Source: Actinomycetota bacterium (GTDB lineage Bacteria > Actinomycetota > Aquicultoria > Aquicultorales > Aquicultoraceae). From it: DNA of 8,425 nt. The stretch is taken from the NCBI GenBank assembly GCA_030017355.1, contig JASEIR010000110.1, forward strand, positions 1 to 8,425, read 5' to 3'. Of this stretch, positions 1 through 5,991 are shown one piece after another (positions within the stretch are counted from its first letter, which is position 1; each line of letters opens with the position of its first letter). Under the pieces are notes generated by a model. It worked only from the letters and a program-made list of their open reading frames with translations, searched no databases and had not been told where the DNA came from. The position numbers and the translations under genes are program-made.

Positions 1-22
1 CACTAGCTGTGGCACAGTAGTG
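1..22. terminator. Hairpin followed by A/T-rich tract, possible terminator
   Basis: CACTA (1-5) pairs with TAGTG (18-22), and CTGT (7-10) pairs with ACAG (14-17). This gives a nine-base-pair stem with one bulged G at position 6 and a three-base loop. The next bases on the plus strand are A/T-only (ATAATATTATTT, 23-34), so it could end a plus-strand transcript coming from left of the window. The tract is not a pure run of T, and the hairpin lies at the very edge of the window, so its full extent and role are uncertain. Confidence 0.3.
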
Positions 23-34
23 ATAATATTATTT

Positions 35-77
35 AGATCCCTCGACTCCGGGCTAACGCCCTTCGCTCGGGATGACA
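35..77. repeat. GC-rich hairpin resembling a dispersed palindromic repeat
   Basis: A GC-rich island in AT-rich intergenic DNA. The ends ATCCC (37-41) and GGGAT (69-73) are complementary. CGA (43-45) can pair with TCG (63-65), and GGGC (50-53) pairs with GCCC (58-61) around the loop TAAC. The edge motifs, CCCTCGACTC on one side and CGCTCGGGATGACA on the other, are like short non-coding repeats that recur between genes in many bacterial genomes. Only one copy is in this window, so its repeat status rests on recalled resemblance and not on copies seen here. It lies downstream of the toxin gene and could also affect 3' ends of transcripts. Confidence 0.5.
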
Positions 78-159
78 TTTTCTAATAGCAAAAGACAGCG
101 AATTGCAAAACCCCTGAATCATCAATAGTAACGAATTTTCATCCATTTCTTCAAGGGCT

Positions 160-549
160 TTACCAGACCGTTGCAACTAAAGAAGATTTAATAATCGCTT
201 CATCCTTTGTTATTAATCGGACTTCTTCTCCAAGGGTATTCTGAAGAGCAAGACACGTAGCGCATATTATTGCATCGTGAATTTCCAATTGCTCTGGAAG
301 ATAATCGATCACTAAATCATCTAGTGGATAGATTGTTACCCTCTCATCATCATATAATCGTTTTCTAATATCATCAAAAGCCGTTGTGATTCTTTTCCTG
401 TCAAAAAGGTACTTCATTTCGGCCAGAACGATTGTTGGCACAATAATAGGAAATTCTGAAGTAAGCACTATATCCATAGCCTTATGACTTAAATTTTGGC
501 TTCCCTCAAGGAATCAAACTAGAGCATGGGTATCAATAACGTAGATCAT
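160..549 (-). pseudogene. PIN-domain (VapC-like) toxin, interrupted by an in-frame TGA
   Basis: Read from ATG at 549-547, the frame encodes MIYVIDTHALV, then a TGA stop (516-514), then FLEGSQNLSHK and on to a TAA at 162-160. Ignoring the stop, the product is 129 residues, a normal PIN length. All four acidic PIN positions are present: D6 in the DTHALV start, E44 (VLAEM), D92 (HDAII) and D116 (ITKDE). PIN toxins of this type read DTHALVWFLEG here, so the stop replaces the usual Trp codon by one base (TGG to TGA). The family is Mg-dependent RNases that inhibit translation, held in check by a cognate antitoxin. The next ATG (477, codon 25) has only a weak, too-close AAGG before it and would give a 105-residue protein without D6, so it is unlikely to be active. 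The start overlaps the antitoxin stop in ATGA, so the pair is translationally coupled. A sequencing error or suppression cannot be excluded. Confidence 0.8.
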
Positions 550-737
550 GTAACCTCTTTCGAAATTTTTAATTCCACGGCTTTAATTTCTTCGAAAGAA
601 GTTTCACTTTTGCCTTTTAACGACCCATAAAGTTTTGACAAACCTTTTTCTTTTTTCTTTTTCTTCGCTTGGCCCTTAAGAAGCTTTATTTGCATTTCAA
701 GGCTAGCAATCTTACCAGGAAGATTACCTTGTGCCAT
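546..737 (-). CDS. Antitoxin partner of the PIN toxin
   Basis: A 63-residue protein, expected to bind and neutralise the PIN toxin encoded immediately downstream. Residues 8-32 form a probable amphipathic helix ending in a lysine-rich stretch (KKKKKEK). The C-terminal half, with LSKLYGSLKGKSE followed by an acidic helix (SFEEIKAVEL), resembles the toxin-wrapping tail of small antitoxins found beside VapC-like proteins. No clear DNA-binding fold is visible. The ATG at 737-735 is preceded by a good ribosome site (AGAGGTGG, about six bases away), and the TGA stop overlaps the toxin start as ATGA. The lysine stretch is encoded by adjacent A-tracts (about 644-664), a place where replication slippage would be likely, but the frame is open. 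The toxin it would control is broken here. The assignment rests on size, position, coupling and the C-terminal motif. Confidence 0.8.
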   Translation of the reverse strand: MAQGNLPGKIASLEMQIKLLKGQAKKKKKEKGLSKLYGSLKGKSETSFEEIKAVELKISKEVT

Positions 738-766
738 CTAACCCACCTCTTTTTGATTTCAACTTT

Positions 767-795
767 ATTTTAAATCTTCCTTCTCAGACAGACAA
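767..795 (-). promoter_or_regulatory. Promoter of the antitoxin-toxin operon
   Basis: On the minus strand, TTGTCT (795-790) and TAAAAT (772-767) are separated by 17 bases, a good sigma70-type arrangement. The expected start near 760 gives a leader of about 23 bases before the antitoxin ATG. The site lies just past the manC stop, so the pair need not depend on manC transcription. The arms GATTT (755-759) and AAATC (772-776) flank the downstream side of the -10 box and could form a small autoregulatory operator, but they are only five bases long. Confidence 0.55.
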
Positions 796-810
796 ATCCC
801 TTTACTTTTC

Positions 811-2262
811 TTAACGCCTTGCATAATCATCCTCTGTTCTTACAATGTCGTCTTCTTCCAAATACTCGCCGTTTTGCACTTCGATGATTTTTAGCGGGAT
901 CATTCCCGGGTTTTCTAAGCGATGCATTGTCGATGGCGGAATAAAGGTACTCTCATTGACATGAACATTGAAAACTTCCTCGCCCCTAGTAACTCTTGCC
1001 GTCCCTGATATCACAACCCAATGCTCGCTTCTATGGTGATGCATCTGCAGGCTAAGACGTGCCCCAGGTTTTACCTCTATAATCTTAATCTTAAAGCCAG
1101 GGCCTCTCTCAAGAAGCGTATAGCAACCCCACGGCCGGTGCATTGTCCGATGCACTAAATATTCTTCCGCATTTTTTGCTTTCAGCACATCAACAATTTT
1201 CCGCACATCCTGCGCCCTATTCCTTGGGCAGACAAGCGTTGCGTCATGGGTATCGATAACAATCATATCTTCCAAGCCAAGCGTTGCAACCAGCCTGTCC
1301 TCACCATAAATAATCGAGTTCTTGGATTCAGCATCGATTACATTACCAACGATAACATTTCCTGCCCCATCTTTTTCCAGAAAATCGCCAATTGCGGTAA
1401 GGCTTCCAACATCGCTCCAGTCTAAATCAACTGGGATAACCGCAACGTTGCTGGATTTCTCCAAGATTCCGTAGTCAATGGATGTCGATTCAGCCTCACA
1501 AAAGATATCTTTTGCTTTCTCTGAACCCCACTCGTCAAGGGAAAGTTCCTTGAATCTTAGCAATGTATTATGCAGACCAGGCATTAATCGCTTAATTTCA
1601 TCTAAAATCGTCTTGGCTTTAAAAATAAACATTCCGCTATTCCAGAAATACTCGCCAGATTGCAGGTATTGCTCAGCAGTTTCTTTATCCGGCTTTTCAA
1701 CAAATCGATCGACTATATAAGCTGGATGAGCTGTGCTATGTTCAGCAAGAGGATCGCCCACTTTTATGTAGCCAAAACCAGTCTCTGGCCTTGTTGGTTT
1801 AAGGCCCAATGTAACGAGGTAGCCAGCTTGCGCAAGGCTTGCAGCATGCTTTAGTGAGGATAGAAAATCTTCTGGATTGCCTATTATATGGTCAGACGGT
1901 AAAACAAACATTACTGCGTCGGGGTTAATGCTTTCAATATGCAAAGCAGCAAGCCCAATGGCCGGAGCGGTATTTCTAGCCTCAGGCTCAACAAGGTATC
2001 CTACCTTGTCAAAAGGCTCTTTCCCAGTAATAAGATTTGTTCGTATCTCAACCGCAAGCTTGCTGTTAGAAACTATATAAACCTGCTCCTGCGGAACTAG
2101 CGGCAGTATCCGTTTTATAGTATGCCAAATCAAGCTCTCGGTGCCAAATACCTTAAGCAACTGCTTTGGACTCATCTCTCTGCTAAGCGGCCAAAACCTT
2201 GTACCAGAACCGCCCGCTAAAATTACACCATATAAGTTTTTTAAGTTTTTCGAGTCACTCAT
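811..2262 (-). CDS. manC: Mannose-1-phosphate guanylyltransferase / mannose-6-phosphate isomerase
   Basis: A 483-residue bifunctional-type enzyme of the usual length for the ManC/CpsB/AlgA family. It makes GDP-mannose from mannose-1-phosphate and GTP in the cytoplasm, and the family's C-terminal domain isomerises fructose-6-phosphate and mannose-6-phosphate. The nucleotidyltransferase domain shows GGSGTRFWPLSR (17-28), EPEARNTAPAI (92-102), LPSDH (121-125), RPETGFGYI (158-166), VEKPD (188-192), FWNSGMF (206-212) and DWSDVGS (281-287). The cupin-type isomerase domain shows HRPWGCY (375-381), the metal-site histidines in QMHHHRSEH (406-414) and IPPSTMHRLENPG (441-453). No key motif is missing. 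The ATG at 2262 follows TAGGAG (2273-2268) by five bases, and the stop is TAA. A mutase converting mannose-6-P to mannose-1-P is needed but not in this window. The upstream glycosyltransferase on the same strand is 169 bases away, and a promoter candidate lies in that gap. GDP-mannose supply fits the surrounding glycan genes. Confidence 0.96.
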   Translation of the reverse strand: MSDSKNLKNLYGVILAGGSGTRFWPLSREMSPKQLLKVFGTESLIWHTIKRILPLVPQEQVYIVSNSKLAVEIRTNLITGKEPFDKVGYLVEPEARNTAPAIGLAALHIESINPDAVMFVLPSDHIIGNPEDFLSSLKHAASLAQAGYLVTLGLKPTRPETGFGYIKVGDPLAEHSTAHPAYIVDRFVEKPDKETAEQYLQSGEYFWNSGMFIFKAKTILDEIKRLMPGLHNTLLRFKELSLDEWGSEKAKDIFCEAESTSIDYGILEKSSNVAVIPVDLDWSDVGSLTAIGDFLEKDGAGNVIVGNVIDAESKNSIIYGEDRLVATLGLEDMIVIDTHDATLVCPRNRAQDVRKIVDVLKAKNAEEYLVHRTMHRPWGCYTLLERGPGFKIKIIEVKPGARLSLQMHHHRSEHWVVISGTARVTRGEEVFNVHVNESTFIPPSTMHRLENPGMIPLKIIEVQNGEYLEEDDIVRTEDDYARR

Positions 2263-2301
2263 TTAAACTCCTAACCGCTATCTGCTTTGTTTCAAATATG
2301 C

Positions 2302-2326
2302 GCTCTAATCAAACACATGCTCTAAT
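2302..2326 (-). repeat. Tandem 8-base direct repeat in the manC leader
   Basis: GCTCTAAT occurs at 2302-2309 and again at 2319-2326, a 17-base period (ATTAGAGC on the transcribed strand). The upstream copy overlaps the predicted transcription start of the manC promoter. Two equal half-sites just downstream of a promoter could be a repressor site, but nothing else supports this and a chance match is possible. Confidence 0.3.
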
Positions 2327-2329
2327 TGC

Positions 2330-2359
2330 ATTCTATCGGCATTTAAAGCTGGTAATCAA
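2330..2359 (-). promoter_or_regulatory. Candidate manC promoter
   Basis: On the minus strand, TTGATT (2359-2354) and TAGAAT (2335-2330) are 18 bases apart. Transcription would start near 2323 and leave a leader of about 60 bases before the manC ATG. The candidate lies in the 169-base gap between the glycosyltransferase stop and manC. It would allow manC to be expressed separately, though read-through from the glycosyltransferase gene is also possible, since no terminator is evident in the gap. Confidence 0.4.
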
Positions 2360-2431
2360 GCTGCCAGATAATCTAGTTTAACCATCGGCACTAACTGGAA
2401 AAGAAATACAGCCATTGATCTTTTGCATAAT

Positions 2432-3265
2432 TTAACCCTCCGATTCCCAGAAGCCAAATAGACGATTTTTAAGCTTCACCAGCAAAGGCGATCTTACGCG
2501 GGCCCAAAGCGAATGTAAAAACTTACTTTTATGAAGTGCAAGGTAGAGTGGATTTATCTTCATACCATGCCGCCGGAAAACTTCATCGACCTCTTTCCAA
2601 AACTCTTGCTCATTTGCTACGCTCTTACAGCTTGAGCTAAATCGATATGCAGCAAGTGCCTGTGGCACAAGCTTAAAATCCGTAACCTTTGCCATCCTCA
2701 GCCAAAAGTCGTAATCCATGGCAAAATGAAGGCCTTCATCTAGATATCCAACTTTATTGAGTAAATCATTACGGAAAAAAACGGTGGGCTGCCAAATAAC
2801 ATCCGGATTTCTAAACAATAAATTGCGGTCAAACTCAGGGCTTTTTAATAAACCCGTCTTATTGCTTTGCTCATCAACCTTTTCGCAATAGCCGTAGACT
2901 AAGCCTATGCCTGGGTTGGATATAAGCACGTCAACCGCGATACTTACCGCACCAGGAAGATAATAATCATCTGAATTCAGCCAGCCGATTATTTCCCCCT
3001 TGGCCATTCTAAGCCCTTTATTTATGGCATGAGATTGGCCTCTGTCGGGCTCAGATATCCACGTTAGGTTGCTGGAGGCCGCTGCATATTTCTTGATAAT
3101 ATCAAGCGAGACATCAGTTGAACCTCCATCAATTATAATGTGTTCAATATTTGGATAGTCCTGCTGCCGCACACTTAAGATATTCTCTTCCAAGAACTGC
3201 GCTTGGTTGTACGATGGAGTAACGATTGAGACCAATGGCTGGTTTTTCAGCCTCCTAGAAAGCAT
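2432..3265 (-). CDS. Family 2 glycosyltransferase (GT-A fold)
   Basis: A 277-residue inverting-type glycosyltransferase that would transfer a sugar from a nucleotide-sugar donor to a growing surface glycan on the cytoplasmic side. The nucleotide-binding start VSIVTPSYNQAQFLEENILS lies at about 12-31, DGGSTD at 46-51, EPDRGQSHAINKG at 72-84, and the DxD-like metal site in LNSDDYYLPGA at 96-106. QPTVFFR (159-165) and the catalytic-region motif MDYDFWLRM (183-191) match GT2 proteins of the WcaA-like group. There is no membrane segment. The C-terminal tail (about 240-277) is basic (KSKFLHSLWARVRSP, KLKNR) and may lie against the membrane. The ATG at 3265 follows an AGAGGA site about ten bases upstream, and the stop is TAA. 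It shares a strand with manC, so a GDP-mannose-using role is possible, but the donor and acceptor cannot be read from the sequence. Confidence 0.92.
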   Translation of the reverse strand: MLSRRLKNQPLVSIVTPSYNQAQFLEENILSVRQQDYPNIEHIIIDGGSTDVSLDIIKKYAAASSNLTWISEPDRGQSHAINKGLRMAKGEIIGWLNSDDYYLPGAVSIAVDVLISNPGIGLVYGYCEKVDEQSNKTGLLKSPEFDRNLLFRNPDVIWQPTVFFRNDLLNKVGYLDEGLHFAMDYDFWLRMAKVTDFKLVPQALAAYRFSSSCKSVANEQEFWKEVDEVFRRHGMKINPLYLALHKSKFLHSLWARVRSPLLVKLKNRLFGFWESEG

Positions 3266-3385
3266 CTTAAAAAAATCCTCTCTTAAGTTTTCTTGGTTTT
3301 CTTATAACAATACCAGAAGGGTAGGGTTATAGCAGCTGTCTTCTAACATCCCAGTTGAGTTAAAAACCAATTATGCCGTAATGTC

Positions 3386-3424
3386 ATTGATTCTGAATTA
3401 TAACTACATTGAGGTGTAATCAAT
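3386..3424. promoter_or_regulatory. Inverted repeat spanning divergent promoters, with minus-strand -10 box
   Basis: ATTGATT (3386-3392) and AATCAAT (3418-3424) form a perfect 7-base inverted repeat with 25 bases between the arms, so arm centres are 32 bases (about three helical turns) apart. Inside it is a perfect minus-strand TATAAT (3402-3397) that could serve the glycosyltransferase gene, with a poor -35 match upstream (TATTGA at 17 bases or TTGATT at 15). The plus-strand -35 box (3409-3414) also lies inside. A dimeric regulator could act on both promoters here; this is inference. Confidence 0.35.
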
Positions 3425-3436
3425 AACTTATATAAA
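3409..3436 (+). promoter_or_regulatory. Candidate promoter of the Uma2-family gene
   Basis: TTGAGG (3409-3414) and TATAAA (3431-3436) are 16 bases apart on the plus strand. Transcription would start near 3443, leaving a leader of about 77 bases before the GTG start at 3520. The boxes overlap the minus-strand promoter candidate, so the two divergent genes may compete for polymerase. Confidence 0.4.
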
Positions 3437-3519
3437 CAATCCCAGCTCATATTCTTGAAAACATGCTGGCAGGAAGGTATGATTATTTTACGATTTATGC
3501 AAAGAAAGGAGGGCAAAAG

Positions 3520-4074
3520 GTGGCCTATCCAGCTAAAAAGAAGGCTAAATATACTTATAAAGATTACCTGCGCATGCCTGAAGATAAGCGGTATGAGTTG
3601 ATTGGAGGGGAACTCACCTTGGTACCAGCGCCTAAAACTAAGCACCAAAGGATTTCTACAAGACTCGAGTATTTGCTGATGAGGCATATCGAGGAAAATA
3701 ATTTTGGCGAGATATTTCATGTTCCAACCGACGTCTACTTTGATGAAGAAAATGTGGTGCAACCTGATATCTTATTTATTTCAAAGGAACGCCAGGATAT
3801 TGTTGATGAGAACTATATCAAAGGCGCACCTGACCTAATTATAGAGATAGTTTCCCCATCGTCTGGTTATTACGACCTCGTTAAAAAGAAGAAACTCTAT
3901 GCCAGATTTGGCGTAAAAGAATACTGGATTGTTGACCCTGAAGAAAAGGCAGCCGAAGTTTACCTTCTTAAGGATAACGGTTACGAAATAGCTCAAAGCC
4001 TCTCCGAAGACGATAAGTTAACATCAAGAACTTTTCCAGGCCTCTCAATTGAACTTAAGGAATTATTTAAGTAA
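3520..4074 (+). CDS. Uma2-family protein (PD-(D/E)XK nuclease fold, DUF820)
   Basis: A 184-residue protein of typical Uma2 length. The family adopts a restriction-endonuclease-like fold; its biological role is poorly known. Visible family features are YKDYLRMPEDKRYELIGGEL (13-32) including E26, the core acidic residue in QPDILFIS (D83), LIIEIVSPSS with E109, a following lysine cluster (122-125), and GVKEYWIVDP (131-140). The D83, E109 and lysine arrangement agrees with the PD-(D/E)XK active site, so catalysis looks possible. I chose the GTG at 3520 because AAAGGAGGG (3505-3513) precedes it at ideal spacing and the protein then starts like its relatives. The in-frame ATG at 3463 would add 19 residues without family resemblance and lacks a good ribosome site. 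It stands alone, divergent from the glycosyltransferase and convergent with the membrane glycosyltransferase, so it probably has no direct part in glycan synthesis. Such genes often occur in several copies per genome. Confidence 0.9.
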   Translation: MAYPAKKKAKYTYKDYLRMPEDKRYELIGGELTLVPAPKTKHQRISTRLEYLLMRHIEENNFGEIFHVPTDVYFDEENVVQPDILFISKERQDIVDENYIKGAPDLIIEIVSPSSGYYDLVKKKKLYARFGVKEYWIVDPEEKAAEVYLLKDNGYEIAQSLSEDDKLTSRTFPGLSIELKELFK

Positions 4075-4135
4075 CATATGCATGTATTATTATTATACCG
4101 CAGGCTAGCATATGGCCAATAAGGTAAGAACGCCA

Positions 4136-4159
4136 TGCCAGATGCTTTTATTTCTGGCA
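4136..4159. terminator. Hairpin between convergent genes
   Basis: TGCCAGA (4136-4142) and TCTGGCA (4153-4159) form a perfect 7-base-pair stem with a 10-base loop in the 118-base gap between the converging Uma2 and membrane-glycosyltransferase genes. The position suits a two-way terminator, but neither side has a T-run, so it may be a rho-dependent or processing structure, or chance. Confidence 0.3.
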
Positions 4160-4192
4160 GAATCGAAAGCATACCATTAAGATGCTGCACAA

Positions 4193-5650
4193 TCAGCGTG
4201 ATACTTGCTCTATTGCCGAAGCCCGATCTCTGCTTACTATACCGATAATTCGTATATTATCGCCCTCTGGTCTTACCAAGGCAACCAATTCACTACTCCT
4301 TGGGAAAAACCTTGGCGGATACTTAACATATAACCATTCCCACCATAGCCTAAGATTAATTGAAGGTGTAAAATCCTTATCATTGCTACCTAAGAATATA
4401 AAAGAACCTGGTAGGCTAGCAGTCGCATTGCTATACAATTTCTCGCTATCCAAGGGAACCTTGGGTTGACTATTAGCAATCAGCCTAAACAAATGCCAAG
4501 GTGAAGCAATATACTTATGTGAAAAAGCAAAAGAGGACAAAAGCAGCAGAGCTAACAAGCAACAGGCCGCATAAGCAATCAAGCTGCGTAGCTTTAAACC
4601 TTTAATAAATTCACGCAGCGACGATGAATTAAGAATTAATCTGCATAGCTCAAAAACCAGTATGGCGATAGCAGGCCAATAATAAATAAATTGACGTTGT
4701 GTAAAGAAAAAACCATTGAGGCGCGTTATAAAATAGACTATCGGACCCATAGCTATCCACCCAAAGATTGTAAAATTAACTAAAAACCCTTCTTTGCTTG
4801 CTTTTTGCCAATAAATTATTGATGCTACGAGACTAATAGCCGCTATCGGAAGATATATCCACCAAAAAGAAAGGAACATAGTAAATGTTCCAAATTCGGG
4901 GCCAAAAAATTCCCACTTTTCGGTCTGCCGCAAAATATAATAGAATGCCACTAACATAGCAAAAATAATTGGAGCTACATGATAGAAAAACCTCCTATTG
5001 GGAACCCTTAATGAATCGAATAGGATATCGGCCAAAATAAAAGCGAAAAGCAACACCGCAAGCTGAAAAATGCTTGAGGTCATAGTTAGCGCAAGTAAAA
5101 GAAGTATTATTATCCACAATGGTTTTGATTTCTCTTGATAGCGTATTAACAGCAACACAAGAAAAGAAAGCGATGCCCATAAACTATAAGGTCTCATCTC
5201 GACTGCATACGCAAGTATAGTCCGGTTAAATAATAGTGTTATTGCTGCAAGAAGATAAGATATAACACTTGCCAGTCCCGGTTCTTTTCTTGCAACAACT
5301 AGAAATCCAATTACAACAGCAATGCATGGGGCCAGGGTTGCCACTAATCGGTAATATTGAAATGGCGATAAATATATGTAGTTGATAGCATTCCTCATTT
5401 TAAAAAGTACTTTAACCGCAAGATAATCTAAAGGAGCACGGCTACCTTGCGGTGGAGCACCATAAGCTATTAGGTATCCAACTGATGTATTTCGAATATC
5501 TCTATAGTAACTATACGCCTCATCAAGCCAAAGTGGCTTTTTGTTAGACTCCGAAAAGCTAGCCAAAATAAACGTTATTATTAGGAGCAGAATAAATAAG
5601 CTGGCTAAGTATCGGTAATTAGCAAGAGGCTTATACTTTAAATAGCCCAT
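4193..5650 (-). CDS. Polytopic membrane glycosyltransferase, GT39/PMT_2 type (GT-C fold)
   Basis: A 485-residue integral membrane protein. The family transfers sugars from polyprenyl-phosphate carriers to protein, lipid or glycan acceptors on the outer face of the membrane. After one N-terminal helix (about 14-31) comes the external loop with the hallmark acidic pair in PLWLDEAYS (39-47; D43, E44), then QGSRAPLDYL (68-77) and, near the end of a later helix, EMRPYSLW (151-158), both typical of PMT_2-like proteins. About ten hydrophobic segments follow one another up to about residue 373. The last 110 residues (374-485) form a soluble domain of unknown kind, rich in Trp and aromatic residues near 435-449. 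The stop is TGA. The ATG at 5650 has only a distant GAGGGA upstream (about 13 bases), so initiation may be weak, but no better in-frame start is evident and the N-terminus looks complete. It is divergent from the GT2-methyltransferase fusion, whose GT2 half could make its lipid-linked donor. Family confidence is high; substrate unknown. Confidence 0.85.
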   Translation of the reverse strand: MGYLKYKPLANYRYLASLFILLLIITFILASFSESNKKPLWLDEAYSYYRDIRNTSVGYLIAYGAPPQGSRAPLDYLAVKVLFKMRNAINYIYLSPFQYYRLVATLAPCIAVVIGFLVVARKEPGLASVISYLLAAITLLFNRTILAYAVEMRPYSLWASLSFLVLLLIRYQEKSKPLWIIILLLLALTMTSSIFQLAVLLFAFILADILFDSLRVPNRRFFYHVAPIIFAMLVAFYYILRQTEKWEFFGPEFGTFTMFLSFWWIYLPIAAISLVASIIYWQKASKEGFLVNFTIFGWIAMGPIVYFITRLNGFFFTQRQFIYYWPAIAILVFELCRLILNSSSLREFIKGLKLRSLIAYAACCLLALLLLSSFAFSHKYIASPWHLFRLIANSQPKVPLDSEKLYSNATASLPGSFIFLGSNDKDFTPSINLRLWWEWLYVKYPPRFFPRSSELVALVRPEGDNIRIIGIVSRDRASAIEQVSR

Positions 5651-5763
5651 TATTAGTGATACTTTCCCTCTATAAGTTAAACCTAATTTCTTTTTTACAT
5701 TATAGATCCAGCTTCCTTGTCTATAGAACAGTTGCTTATCACATAAAAGTCAACCACCTAATT

Positions 5764-5793
5764 AACATAGGTTATATTGCCTATCATTGCCAA
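5764..5793 (-). promoter_or_regulatory. Candidate promoter of the membrane glycosyltransferase gene
   Basis: On the minus strand, TTGGCA (5793-5788) is 18 bases from TATGTT (5769-5764), leaving a leader of about 107 bases. ATTGCC occurs twice inside this promoter (5776-5781 and 5786-5791), exactly ten bases apart, so a regulator could touch the same helix face twice. A second good -35-like hexamer, TTGACT (5753-5748), lies closer to the gene but has no clear -10 partner. Confidence 0.3.
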
Positions 5794-5892
5794 ACTAATC
5801 TACCTATTATATCATCAAGGGAGCGCTAGGAGATCAGCTTGTTTGATCGGTAAAGACTAAATATTGATATTAAACTGTCAGCAAGCAAGTTT

Positions 5893-5921
5893 TTGAATAC
5901 GGACATGCGCAAGAGTTTAAT
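5893..5921 (+). promoter_or_regulatory. Candidate promoter of the GT2-methyltransferase gene
   Basis: TTGAAT (5893-5898) and TTTAAT (5916-5921) are separated by exactly 17 bases, the best sigma70-like pair found on the plus strand in this intergenic region. Transcription would begin near 5928 and give a leader of about 150 bases. Confidence 0.45.
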
Positions 5922-5959
5922 AAGAGTTCAATATATGTTAGGTAAAAACCTCCGTGGGA

Positions 5960-5991
5960 TTGATGTTAGATTGATAATAGAATAACGTCAA
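5960..5991 (+). repeat. Imperfect inverted repeat in the leader of the fusion gene
   Basis: TTGATGTTA (5960-5968) and TAACGTCAA (5983-5991) pair along nine positions with one G-U wobble, around a 14-base loop. It lies about 30 bases past the predicted transcription start and about 85 bases before the ATG. It could be a DNA operator or an RNA stem. No T-run follows, so it is not an intrinsic terminator. Confidence 0.35.

Noticed and set aside
160..477. A 105-residue PIN protein starting at the ATG at 477 as a complete gene
   Set aside because: The frame upstream encodes the proper PIN start with catalytic D6 and overlaps the antitoxin stop as ATGA. The 477 start lacks D6 and a spaced ribosome site, so the locus is better read as an interrupted gene.
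514..516. Genome-wide UGA recoding (UGA as Trp) or selenocysteine
   Set aside because: TGA is the natural stop of the antitoxin and of the membrane glycosyltransferase, and Trp is TGG in manC and elsewhere. A selenocysteine at a position normally occupied by Trp is not expected, and no insertion element was noticed after it.
1478..2080. Plus-strand open frames inside manC
   Set aside because: They are antisense to conserved manC motifs and have no ribosome sites or recognisable domains.
3463..3519. ATG at 3463 as the start of the Uma2-family gene
   Set aside because: It adds 19 residues unlike the family, and the strong AAAGGAGGG site lies inside the extension, correctly placed for the GTG at 3520.
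3343..3762. 139-residue minus-strand open frame
   Set aside because: It overlaps the well-supported Uma2 gene and its promoter on the other strand and shows no family motif.
4182..4469. 95-residue plus-strand frame over the end of the membrane glycosyltransferase
   Set aside because: It lies antisense to a continuous, motif-supported coding frame and has no independent support.
5806..5811. Perfect minus-strand TATAAT as promoter for the membrane glycosyltransferase
   Set aside because: At 17 bases upstream the sequence is ATCTCC, which does not resemble a -35 box, and an AT-rich region makes a chance TATAAT likely.
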